This document shows positions 27,799 to 36,864 of a stretch of DNA of 64,000 bases, piece by piece. Below the pieces are notes generated by a model. That model was not told the DNA's origin. It ran no database searches and worked only from the letters and a program-made list of their open reading frames with translations. The DNA lies in assembly GCF_004310665.1 (NCBI RefSeq), contig NZ_SIXF01000003.1, positions 187,087 through 251,086 on the forward strand, given 5' to 3'. The translations under genes were made by a program, and so were the position numbers. The stretch's first letter is position 1, and every line of letters starts with the position of its first letter. The DNA is from Pedobacter kyonggii. GTDB lineage: Bacteria; Bacteroidota; Bacteroidia; Sphingobacteriales; Sphingobacteriaceae.

Positions 27799-30700
27799 TG
27801 TGTAGGCTTAATATGATACAAATGACAAAGAGACTATTATTGCTCGTGGTTTTTATAACAGGCCTGTTGGTTCCGGGCTACCTGGCAGCACAGGTGCAAA
27901 AAGTAATTGTTAAAGGAACTGTTATGGACAGGGAAACCAGACAGGGCATACCCGATGTAACAATTTTATTAGACGGTAAGCCGCCAAAGCCAACTTCTTT
28001 TACAGATCGTGATGGCAGATACACCATTGCAGTAGCTCCAGAATCAACCCTTATTTTCAGGTATATCGGCTATAACGAGAACCGGGTTAAAGTTAAATCC
28101 GGACAGACTTTGTTGAACATTACCTTAAGCGCAAGCTCTTCTGATATGGAAGAGGTGGTTGTTCGCGGCTATCAGAAACGGTTAAAAGAAACCAGTACGG
28201 GATCTTCCTATGTGATCAGCGGAAAAGAAATCCAGGATATTCCTGTTTCTAATGCAGAACAACTGCTGCAGGGTAAAGTTCCTGGCCTTAATATACAGGT
28301 AAATACCGGGGCACCTGGTTATCGTGGATCTGTTGCGATACGCGGTGTATCCGGAATTGATATTTCGGGTTCGGGAACCAGTTCGTTTTTAACGCCCACT
28401 TCTCCGCTTTATGTAATAGATGGCGTACCAGTAGAGGCTGATGCAAATTTCGAATATGGCTTCAATTCTGCAGGGCCGGGTGTTAGCCCACTCTCGCTGA
28501 TCCCGCCCGAGGATATTGGTAGCATCGAAGTGTTGAAAGATGCACAGGCTACCTCACTTTATGGTTCAAGGGGCGCTTTTGGTGTTATCCTGATTACCAC
28601 AAGGCGTGGTAATTCTAAAGTACCAAGAATTCGCTATACCGCTAATTTTTTCGTTAACAAAAGTCCAAAGCTTCGCGAAACCCTTGGGGGGAAATCTGAA
28701 CGGGATGCCAAGATCAATGAAATTTTAACCATGGGAAATTATGTAGATGTGATGAGAATTTCTACTACACCCATCCTGGCCGACAGTTTAAATCCATATT
28801 ATAACAATTCTACAGACTGGCAGGCGGTATTTTACCGTACAACCTATAATACCACACAGAACCTGAACATTGATGGAGGCAATGATAAATTCAATTACAA
28901 AACCAACTTTGGATATTATGGAGAAAAGGGAATTATAGAAAATACAGGGTATAAACGCTACAACCTCACCACAAATATGAACTATAAGCCAAATGATAAG
29001 TTTGGTGTATTTATAAATCTTGCCGGAGGTTTGGGGAAAAAGAATAAAGGCGATGGACAGGGGCTTTTTCAAACAGGTGTCGCAACCAATGCTTCGGTAT
29101 CCTCCTTGCTTCCGGGGCCATCATTATTTCAGACAACTAGCGGGGTACTATCGGCGCTGACCATTAAAAATGACAATGTCGCCAAAAACCTGCGCGCTAA
29201 TGTTGATGTGAATTTTTTGGTGTTTCCTGGCTTTAGGGTTTCTTCAAGCGGTAGTTACGATTATGCGGTAGGAACAGAAGAAACATTTACGCCAGCAGCT
29301 GCCAATTCCTTGTACTCCGGTGTTTATTCTTATAACGACCGGAACTCGACCCTTTATAACAGGAGCGGATTCACTTATTCTAAGAGTTTAAAAGATGGTG
29401 CACATAATTTCTTTGTAAACTCGTTTGGCGAGGTTTACATCAAAAATTATCAGGCATCGTTCATTATACAACAACGGACACCGAACGATCAGTTTCAGGG
29501 ACCATTGGGTGCAAGTAGTTTCGCTTCCAGGGGAGGAGGAGTGCTCGGAAATTACAAAAACGAACATGTCGTATCTTTCGCCAGTGCTTTTTCTTACGAT
29601 TATAAGAAAAAGTATGTACTCGATCTTACCTACAGACTTGATGCATCATCTGTTTCCGGTTTTGATAATCCTTTTGCTAAAAATCCTTCTATAGGATTTA
29701 GATGGAACTTCAACAGAGAAAATTTTTTGGCTAGTTCTAAATGGTTGTCATCCGGTGATATCCGCATGAGCTGGGGCAGGAATATACAGCCTACGGGAGA
29801 TATTTATTCGCTGTACGGAACCTATGCTCCAACAGGTAACTATGTTGGCGTACCCCGTATCGGTATAAACTATGGCAGTTTGCCGAACAGTGTTTTACAG
29901 CCGTCGACCAATACTACATATAATTTTGGTGTAGATATGGGTTTCTTCGATAGTAAAATAGAATTTATGTTCGATGCTTACTATAAAAAAGTAACCAACC
30001 TCAAACGCGACATGGCGCTTTCGAGTATGACCGGTTTTGGACAGGTATCCAGTAATGATGCCGGCCTGATAGATTATGGTTATGAGCTGTCGGTGGTACT
30101 GCGGCCTCTACCTAAAAATAGTCCTGTAAATTGGAGTATATCTGTAAATGGTGCCATAAACCATGATGTGCTAACCCGGCTGCCCGGTAATATAAACCAG
30201 ATCGTAATTGATGGAGACCCAACAAAGAACAACCCCGCAACCGTGCTGCGTGTAGGCCGGAATACCCTGTCAAATTTTCTGTTGAACAATCAGGGAGTTT
30301 ATGGTAGCAATGCTGCGGTTCCTGTTGATCCGGCCACGGGCCTCTTGTACCGCACCGATAATAGCTCTACTGCATTTTTTAGAGCTGGAGACCCGATCTG
30401 GCAAGATTTAGACGGAGATTATATTCTGACAAACAAAGACCGGATGGTGTTGGGTAACTCCCAGCCGATTGTAACCGGAGGATTAAATACCTATCTGTCC
30501 TACAAAAACTTTTCCCTTAATGTGAACGGTTCATTTACCTTAAAAAGAGATATCATTAACGATGCGTTAGCCTCCAGGTTAAGGTTGGTTAGCAATCCTT
30601 TTGGATCAAGTGTATACTTACCTCTTTCGGATGTCAATTACTATGGTTCTTCAGGTGCAGCGGCGGCTTATCCAAATCCTTTTGACTATACCCGTTCTGG

Positions 30701-30977
30701 TATTATCAATCCTTTCAGGTCTAACCAGTCACTTTTCCAGGAGGATGGCAGCTATTTCAAGTTGAACAATGTAACCTTCGGTTATACCCTGGGAAAACAA
30801 CTTGCAAAGAGAATGGGCCTTAATATGGCCAGGGTTTACCTCTCGGCAAATAATGTGGTTACTTTTTCTTCATACTCAGGGCCAAATCCGGAGAATGTTA
30901 CCGCTTTAGGTTATGATTCTTCCGCAGGTTATCCCGTTTCCCGCACCTATAACCTGGGTGTCAATGTAGAATTTTAA
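27798..30977 (+). CDS. SusC/RagA TonB-dependent transporter with CarboxypepD_reg domain
   Basis: Second SusC of the double PUL, 1059 residues. A signal peptide ends near LAAQ (about residue 32), followed by a CarboxypepD_reg sandwich (~36-115, VKGTVMDRETRQGIPDV), the plug (~125-280, with SIEVLKDAQATSLYGSRGAF) and a barrel ending NLGVNVEF. There is no STN domain. The first ATG overlaps the upstream stop; an ATG at 27822 (MTKRLLLLVVF) makes a better signal-peptide start. It pairs with the SusD encoded 25 bp downstream. Confidence 0.95.
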   Translation: MCRLNMIQMTKRLLLLVVFITGLLVPGYLAAQVQKVIVKGTVMDRETRQGIPDVTILLDGKPPKPTSFTDRDGRYTIAVAPESTLIFRYIGYNENRVKVKSGQTLLNITLSASSSDMEEVVVRGYQKRLKETSTGSSYVISGKEIQDIPVSNAEQLLQGKVPGLNIQVNTGAPGYRGSVAIRGVSGIDISGSGTSSFLTPTSPLYVIDGVPVEADANFEYGFNSAGPGVSPLSLIPPEDIGSIEVLKDAQATSLYGSRGAFGVILITTRRGNSKVPRIRYTANFFVNKSPKLRETLGGKSERDAKINEILTMGNYVDVMRISTTPILADSLNPYYNNSTDWQAVFYRTTYNTTQNLNIDGGNDKFNYKTNFGYYGEKGIIENTGYKRYNLTTNMNYKPNDKFGVFINLAGGLGKKNKGDGQGLFQTGVATNASVSSLLPGPSLFQTTSGVLSALTIKNDNVAKNLRANVDVNFLVFPGFRVSSSGSYDYAVGTEETFTPAAANSLYSGVYSYNDRNSTLYNRSGFTYSKSLKDGAHNFFVNSFGEVYIKNYQASFIIQQRTPNDQFQGPLGASSFASRGGGVLGNYKNEHVVSFASAFSYDYKKKYVLDLTYRLDASSVSGFDNPFAKNPSIGFRWNFNRENFLASSKWLSSGDIRMSWGRNIQPTGDIYSLYGTYAPTGNYVGVPRIGINYGSLPNSVLQPSTNTTYNFGVDMGFFDSKIEFMFDAYYKKVTNLKRDMALSSMTGFGQVSSNDAGLIDYGYELSVVLRPLPKNSPVNWSISVNGAINHDVLTRLPGNINQIVIDGDPTKNNPATVLRVGRNTLSNFLLNNQGVYGSNAAVPVDPATGLLYRTDNSSTAFFRAGDPIWQDLDGDYILTNKDRMVLGNSQPIVTGGLNTYLSYKNFSLNVNGSFTLKRDIINDALASRLRLVSNPFGSSVYLPLSDVNYYGSSGAAAAYPNPFDYTRSGIINPFRSNQSLFQEDGSYFKLNNVTFGYTLGKQLAKRMGLNMARVYLSANNVVTFSSYSGPNPENVTALGYDSSAGYPVSRTYNLGVNVEF

Positions 30978-31002
30978 TGATTTAACCCACAATCAAAAGA
31001 AA

Positions 31003-32535
31003 ATGAAAACACACTCCTTTTATATATTACTTCTCGCAGTCTGCATCTCAAATTCTGCCTGCAAGAAATTTCTGGATGTAAAGCCCCTGGATAAATTAAG
31101 TGGTAATGTCTTCTGGCAGTCGCGGTCTGATGTCGAATCATTTACCAGTGATCAATACGCAAACCTTAGAAACAAGTTTACCAGCACCTCTTTTATTCCC
31201 GCTACAGGCGAGCTGCGGTCGGGATACATCCTGCCTACAATATTAAATAATTCCAATTCTGTAGGGGAAAAAAATATCAGGCTGGTTTATACACAGTTTG
31301 CAACGAATAACCTGAAAACAAATACAGGCGTACTGTCCTCTACCCAGGCCTGGAATGGGCTTGGCTTTGACTCGATCACCAAGTGGTATGAATTTTATTC
31401 TGTTATACAGGGAGCCAACATTCTGTACGAACGGGTTAATAATGGCGTTCCCGGTCTCTCAGGTGATGATAAGAAAAAGTATCAGGCAGAGGCTGTTTTT
31501 CTGCGCTGCCTGACTTATTTTTTCATGGTCAGGCTATACGGTGATGTGCCATATTATACAAAAGCTTATCAGCAGGACCCATTGCCCAGGGAAAAAGCTG
31601 TATCTGTGATCAATCAATGTATCGCTGATCTTAAGGCAAACCTGGATAATTTACCATTGGTTTACCCTGATCCCGCATTAAGGGCTGTTAGGGCAACAAA
31701 GGGGGCAGCGCTTGATCTGCTGATGAATATGAATATGTGGAATGCCGGCTTTGATAGTGGTAATAAGTTGAAATATTATCAGCAGACAGCAGATCTGGGC
31801 AGCGAATTAATAGGCAGCAACGTATACCAGTTACTTCCCCTTGATAACTTTAGCGAGGTAATGAAAGGCAGGAGCAGTGAAGGGATCTTCGAATTCAATC
31901 AAAGTATAAATTATGAGTCCGCACCTAATTTTAGGGCTTTTTTTGGAGAGATGATGCTTAAATATCCGAATAAAAATACCGGAACCGACAACAGCTCAAG
32001 CCATGCTTATTTTAGAGCAGATTACCTGCTGCGGTTGTATCCGGCAGGTATAGCAGATAAGCGCAAGGATCTTTGGTTTGACAACAGTATGCTCAGCCAG
32101 GATGGGAATTTTCAACTGCTCAAATTTAAAGGCAACCTGGCCTCTAACCAGAGTAGCCCGGAATGGGGCCTGATCATTTTTAGATTCGCCGAAGCAATTT
32201 TGCTCAGGGCTGAAGCGCTTGCAGAGCTGGGCGGACAGGATGTAGAAGCGATAAAAATGCTGAATATGATAAGACGCAGGGCCATGGCACCTGAGTATAT
32301 AGGAATAGGTGGGCAAGATCTGAAAAATGCAATCTTCAACGAACGCTGTAAGGAACTGATGGGTGAAGGACATTTGTATTTCGACCTCATCAGGACCGGA
32401 AGGATCTTAAACCCGCAGTGGACAGTTAATCCGCTTTCAGCTGATCAGTTTGCCAGGGGCGGATGGACCTGGCCGATAGACGTTTCCGCACTATACAATA
32501 ACCCATACATGAAATTAAATGAGTACTGGCAATAA
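31003..32535 (+). CDS. SusD/RagB family lipoprotein
   Basis: Lipoprotein of 510 residues with Cys20 (SNSAC then KKFLDV). SusD features are the helix YQAEAVFLRCLTYFFMVRLY, then RFAEAILLRAEALAELGG, and the C-terminal FNERCKELMGEGHLYFDLIR signature. It is the partner of the preceding SusC. Its sequence differs clearly from the SusD of the first half, so the two transporters may take different fragments of one glycan (inference). Confidence 0.95.
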   Translation: MKTHSFYILLLAVCISNSACKKFLDVKPLDKLSGNVFWQSRSDVESFTSDQYANLRNKFTSTSFIPATGELRSGYILPTILNNSNSVGEKNIRLVYTQFATNNLKTNTGVLSSTQAWNGLGFDSITKWYEFYSVIQGANILYERVNNGVPGLSGDDKKKYQAEAVFLRCLTYFFMVRLYGDVPYYTKAYQQDPLPREKAVSVINQCIADLKANLDNLPLVYPDPALRAVRATKGAALDLLMNMNMWNAGFDSGNKLKYYQQTADLGSELIGSNVYQLLPLDNFSEVMKGRSSEGIFEFNQSINYESAPNFRAFFGEMMLKYPNKNTGTDNSSSHAYFRADYLLRLYPAGIADKRKDLWFDNSMLSQDGNFQLLKFKGNLASNQSSPEWGLIIFRFAEAILLRAEALAELGGQDVEAIKMLNMIRRRAMAPEYIGIGGQDLKNAIFNERCKELMGEGHLYFDLIRTGRILNPQWTVNPLSADQFARGGWTWPIDVSALYNNPYMKLNEYWQ

Positions 32536-32538
32536 TAA

Positions 32539-33255
32539 ATGTTAAACGATATGAGAAATTATTCTAAAAAAATAAGATGGGGGCTGGGATTATTTTCTTT
32601 GATCCTGTTATTGCTGGCTTCCTGTAAAAAAGATAAATATTATTTTGACGGTGGTAAATCTGATCCCAATTTCAAAGGAACCATGCTGCAGTACCTACAG
32701 TCAAAGCCGGTGCAATTCGACACAATTGCACAGATTATAAAAATTGCAGGTCTTGAAAAAGAATTTCAGCAGGATGAACTGACATTTTTTGCGCCAACAG
32801 ATCAGTCGGTCAGGTCGGCCCTAAAAAACACCAATAACTACCTCTACCAAACCGGTAAAGACACGCTTAAAGTGCTGACTGACATTCGGCCGCAGATATG
32901 GCGTAAATACCTGATGATGTATATGTTTAAAGGTGCAAACAGAATGAAAGATTATTACCAGTTGGATATCAATCTTAAATCGGTTTATCCCGGACAGAAC
33001 TATTATTCTTACAACAATGTAATTTTTAACATCGGGGTGATATTTGATGACATCAACGGGATCAAATATGCAGGTTACAGGCATCTTACGATCGGTTATG
33101 TCACAGATCTCAATAAACCTACTGATAGCTGGGTTAGTGCCGATATTTCATCATCAGATATTAAACCGCTTAATGGTGTGGTACATACGCTTAATACCAA
33201 TCATATTTTCGGATTTGATTACGGATTTGTTTATGATGTTTATGCCGGTAAATGA
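32539..33255 (+). CDS. Fasciclin-domain lipoprotein
   Basis: Lipoprotein of 238 residues, Cys29 (LLASC then KKDKYY), with a single divergent FAS1 domain at ~45-230: the H1-like motif LTFFAPTDQSV and the H2-like LNGVVHTLNTNHIFGF are visible. It occupies the same position after SusD as the fasciclin-CBM6 protein in the first half, but without the C-terminal module. The spacing to susD is 3 bp, and the next reading frame overlaps its end. Confidence 0.88.
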   Translation: MLNDMRNYSKKIRWGLGLFSLILLLLASCKKDKYYFDGGKSDPNFKGTMLQYLQSKPVQFDTIAQIIKIAGLEKEFQQDELTFFAPTDQSVRSALKNTNNYLYQTGKDTLKVLTDIRPQIWRKYLMMYMFKGANRMKDYYQLDINLKSVYPGQNYYSYNNVIFNIGVIFDDINGIKYAGYRHLTIGYVTDLNKPTDSWVSADISSSDIKPLNGVVHTLNTNHIFGFDYGFVYDVYAGK

Positions 33256-33302
33256 TCAAGATGTTCAGATTTTATAAAACGGAAGTACTTAAAATTAAGA
33301 TA

Positions 33303-34964
33303 ATGAAATCAAAATATATCAGTTTAACACTGGCTTTTTTAACCATACTTTTTATTATGGCCTGCAAAAAAAGTGAAGTTTATGAAAATCCCTATGAGGG
33401 TGGAAAGCAACCCTTAGGGATCAGCCTCAGTCTCACCACGGCTCCTGTGCCTCAGGAAGCAACCGGTGGAAGTACGGTTACATTTGCCGCAACAGGTTTA
33501 TTGCCGTATAAAGACCTGGCTGTATTTTCTTTTAATGGGCAGAAGGCTGAAATACTCAGTATTACAGAAACTGGTATTACCGTCAAAGTACCTGAAGATG
33601 CCAGCACGGGTGTTGCTACCTTATCTATAAACGACCAGGTGTTTTTTGGACCAAGGTTCAAGGTCAGTGGAAAGATCAGTATTGATCCGGAGTTTAGGGT
33701 TAGCGGTGGCGCAAACAGGGACATTTTTGCTTATTACCCATTAACAGATGACCGGTTTATTTTTCTTGGCGCATTTACCGATTATGATGGCAAAGGCATC
33801 ATCACTCCGGTGAACCGCATTGCACGCGTATTTAAAAACGGGAGTGCCGATATTTCTTTCCGTTCAGGTGGTGCAGACGGTTCATTGTACGGAATCGCTC
33901 CACTGGAAGATAAATATATAACCGCAGGCAGTTTTTCGGGCTTTTATTTTAACGCCGGAAGATCTATTTTGACAAATATTAATAACATTACCCAGCTTAG
34001 TGCCAGTGGCGAAGTGGATTCGGTGCTTGTAGATACTTATAGTACCAACCATAGCCTGGCTCCGGGTATTCCGGCCACAGGAAAGAAAAAGGCCGTTCCT
34101 GCTTTTAATGGAGGAACTAATTCTACCATTGGAAAAATTTATAGTTACCAGAATAAATTAACCGCAACCGGTAACTTCAAGTATTATGTCAGCAAACGAT
34201 ATGATATTTCCAGAAAACCGGTCATAATCTCCGGTGTCACACTTTATGCCGATAGTATTGTCACCGACAGTGTAGAGACCCCTCAGGTTGTCCGTTTCAA
34301 TGCCGATGGATCACTGGACAAAACGTTCCGGTTCAATAGTGCAAATAATATGGGGCTGCCTGCGGGAAACGGGTTTGTCTCCAGCTCCTATATGCAGGCT
34401 GACGGAAAGCTGATTGTGGTTGGATCTTTTAATAAGTTTGATGAGCTTCCTGCCGGGCGGATCGTCCGCTTGAATTTAACTGGAACAGTTGATCCTGTTT
34501 TTAATTCGGGTACAGGCGCAGATCAGTCCATTGGTTCGATAACCTACAATCCGCTTAACCGGAAGTACTTAATTACAGGTTCTTTTACTAGTTACAACGG
34601 CGTGCCAGCCAATGGAATCGCCCTGCTTAATGAGGATGGTTCCATCGATCAGTCATTTGTATCAAAAGGATTTTCCTCTGATGGCGGTGCTACTTTTGCC
34701 AAACAGCTTTCAAACGGTATGATCGTAGTGAGCGGTGTCTTTTCCACTTATAATGGCATCAGGCGATCAGGCTTTATGGTGTTAACACCTACGGGAGATT
34801 TAGCCAAGGGTTATAATGCGATCGGAAGTATCAAGGGATATGTGAATGATCTTTATGAAACAACCAATTCAACCGGGCAGATGGCAGTTATGCTTATCGG
34901 ATCATTTAGCCAGATCGATGGTACAACAGCAAATAACATTACCCGCTTAGTATTTGAAAAATAG
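33303..34964 (+). CDS. DUF5008-like lipoprotein: IPT/TIG domain plus delta-60 repeats
   Basis: Lipoprotein of 553 residues, Cys21 (FIMAC then KKSE). Residues ~30-118 are an IPT/TIG Ig-like domain (ATGLLPYKDLAVFSFNGQKA). The rest carries delta-60-type repeats recognisable by FNADGSLDKTF, LNEDGSIDQSF and repeated ITGSFTSYNG / VVGSFNKF motifs, likely a beta-propeller. The ATG at 33303 was chosen because the lipoprotein signal starts there. It is probably a surface glycan-binding component of the PUL; no catalytic residues are apparent. Confidence 0.82.
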   Translation: MKSKYISLTLAFLTILFIMACKKSEVYENPYEGGKQPLGISLSLTTAPVPQEATGGSTVTFAATGLLPYKDLAVFSFNGQKAEILSITETGITVKVPEDASTGVATLSINDQVFFGPRFKVSGKISIDPEFRVSGGANRDIFAYYPLTDDRFIFLGAFTDYDGKGIITPVNRIARVFKNGSADISFRSGGADGSLYGIAPLEDKYITAGSFSGFYFNAGRSILTNINNITQLSASGEVDSVLVDTYSTNHSLAPGIPATGKKKAVPAFNGGTNSTIGKIYSYQNKLTATGNFKYYVSKRYDISRKPVIISGVTLYADSIVTDSVETPQVVRFNADGSLDKTFRFNSANNMGLPAGNGFVSSSYMQADGKLIVVGSFNKFDELPAGRIVRLNLTGTVDPVFNSGTGADQSIGSITYNPLNRKYLITGSFTSYNGVPANGIALLNEDGSIDQSFVSKGFSSDGGATFAKQLSNGMIVVSGVFSTYNGIRRSGFMVLTPTGDLAKGYNAIGSIKGYVNDLYETTNSTGQMAVMLIGSFSQIDGTTANNITRLVFEK

Positions 34965-34992
34965 ACCGGAAAATCTTTTAATAGTTAAGAAA

Positions 34993-36741
34993 ATGAAGAA
35001 TTATAGATTGATAACAGGCATGATAGCACTTTTTACCCTGGGTATTGTGGTATTATCATGCAATAGTGGATTTGATAAGCTGCTGCCATCAAAGGAGTAC
35101 AACGATTCGACAACCGCGATAGCAAAAGGCAGGAAAGTTTTATACCTGATTGTAGATGGGGCAAGAGGTTGGTCAGTACGGGATGCCCAGGCCCCTAATA
35201 TTACTGCATTGACTAAAAATGCGACCTATTCGTGGAATTCCCTTAGTGATAGTCTGTCAAATGATGGCAATGGCTGGGCAGATTTGCTTACGGGCGTTAA
35301 TAAAGCAAAACATAAAATTATTGATGATTCTTTTACCGGAAATAAACTGGATCAGTATCCGGAAATCTTCCAGCGGATTAAAGCTATAAAGCCAGATACA
35401 AGAACAGCCGCATTTGCTGCTTCGGTACTCTTTAAAGATAAATTAACTACAGGTGCCGATATCAGTCAATCCTACAGCACTGATGCAGAAGTTAAAACCG
35501 CGATTATTTCTGAACTTGGAAACGATGCTTCTGCTTTGATAGTAGGGCAGTTTGGAGCGGTTAATGCTGCCGGAATCCAATTTGGGTACGACAATTCCTT
35601 TCCTGCTTATAAAGGTGCCATTTTGCAGTTTGATCAATATCTTGGAGAAATCCTCGCGGCGTTGAAATCCAGAAAGAACTATGCAAAAGAGGACTGGCTG
35701 ATCGTGTTGACTTCCAATCACGGCGGACAAGCAGTAATTCCGGTTGAGCAAGATGACAAAACCATTTTTAGCTATCCCAAAGCCAATACGTTTACAATTA
35801 TAGCCAACATCGGTTATAAGCCGTATCTGATTGATAAACCGTTCACCGGTAATAAGTATACGGGTAAATTTTTGCGCTTGTATTCCAATCCCGCCAGTTC
35901 AGCCGCAACTCCGGCAACCTCGGTCCGGGCTGAAGTCAAGAATAACAATAACATCTATAATTTTGGAGATACCATATCTTTTACGATCGAATTAAAGGTC
36001 AAAAAAAATATTCGGGGTACCAGTTATCGATATGAGTGGCCGGTATTTTTCTCTAAAAGATTTGATAAGACCAAAAAGGTCGGAAATGGATGGGGATTTG
36101 GTTGGGAGTCGGATAAATGGCGGTTTTTTATGGGAGCACCCGGCCAAGATCATCAAGCAGCTGACGATCCAACGAATCTTATCGATGGCAATTGGCATAG
36201 CCTTGCTGTTGTGGTTTTGAACCGCGATTTTAAAAGAGTAATCCGTTATTTCCGTGATGGCAAATATGTGGCAGAGAAAATATTGCCAGACAATTTCGGA
36301 ACAATGAATAACTCTGCACCCTTACAAATGGGCCTCATTCCCGTCGATCTTAATAATCCTTTTGATGGTTACCTTAGTGATATCCGCATCTGGAAAGCAG
36401 CGCTACCTGATGCTGTGATTTCCCAATTTTCCTGCGATACGAGGGTCAATCAGTCACATCCCTACTGGAATCGCCTAATTGGTTATTGGCCGGCAAATGA
36501 TGGCAGTGGCTTGATTATCAAAGATGAAAGCCCCGCCAAAAATGATTTTTATATTTCAGTTGGTACCGGTACTACTTTACAATGGAATACTTTAAATGAT
36601 ATCATCTGTCCACCTCCCACAGGTGATTTAGCCTTGCTGGTTCCTAAAACCACAGATCTTACACCTCAGATCCTGAGCTGGCTGGCCATTGCGCCGCCTG
36701 ATAGCTGGAAACTGGATGGAAGGGTCTGGTTAAATCAATAA
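34993..36741 (+). CDS. DUF4983-like LamG lipoprotein with a degenerate alkaline-phosphatase-fold domain
   Basis: Lipoprotein of 582 residues, Cys23 (VVLSC). Residues ~46-290 resemble the alkaline phosphatase/phosphodiesterase fold (VLYLIVDGARG, LLTGVNKAKHKI, LIVLTSNHGGQ). Aligned by eye with the intact phosphodiesterase at 44407-45762, first-strand Asp55 is kept. The nucleophile Thr position holds Asp91, and the metal-binding Asp of the DHG motif is Asn242. Catalysis therefore looks lost. Residues ~320-505 are a LamG/concanavalin-like sandwich (GNWHSLAVVVLNRD, GYLSDIRIWKAAL), followed by a DUF4983-type tail. It probably binds glycan at the cell surface. The start at 34993 fits the signal peptide. 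Confidence 0.8.
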   Translation: MKNYRLITGMIALFTLGIVVLSCNSGFDKLLPSKEYNDSTTAIAKGRKVLYLIVDGARGWSVRDAQAPNITALTKNATYSWNSLSDSLSNDGNGWADLLTGVNKAKHKIIDDSFTGNKLDQYPEIFQRIKAIKPDTRTAAFAASVLFKDKLTTGADISQSYSTDAEVKTAIISELGNDASALIVGQFGAVNAAGIQFGYDNSFPAYKGAILQFDQYLGEILAALKSRKNYAKEDWLIVLTSNHGGQAVIPVEQDDKTIFSYPKANTFTIIANIGYKPYLIDKPFTGNKYTGKFLRLYSNPASSAATPATSVRAEVKNNNNIYNFGDTISFTIELKVKKNIRGTSYRYEWPVFFSKRFDKTKKVGNGWGFGWESDKWRFFMGAPGQDHQAADDPTNLIDGNWHSLAVVVLNRDFKRVIRYFRDGKYVAEKILPDNFGTMNNSAPLQMGLIPVDLNNPFDGYLSDIRIWKAALPDAVISQFSCDTRVNQSHPYWNRLIGYWPANDGSGLIIKDESPAKNDFYISVGTGTTLQWNTLNDIICPPPTGDLALLVPKTTDLTPQILSWLAIAPPDSWKLDGRVWLNQ

Positions 36742-36759
36742 GGTTTTTTTATTAGTTTT

Positions 36760-36790
36760 GATGATGAACGAAGAAATCCCGTTCATCATC
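36760..36790 (+). terminator. Hairpin between the DUF4983-like and GH95 genes
   Basis: A perfect 11-bp inverted repeat (GATGATGAACG at 36760-36770 with its complement at 36780-36790) and a 9-nt loop lie 19 bp after the stop codon. No T-run follows directly, so it may be a weak terminator or an mRNA processing/stability element that sets GH95 expression apart from the transporter genes. Confidence 0.4.
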
Positions 36791-36864
36791 AAGCTGATTT
36801 TTAAATACATATGAAACCGACCTGGCCAGTCCTGATCATGGCTGTGCATTAACTTAATCACAAT

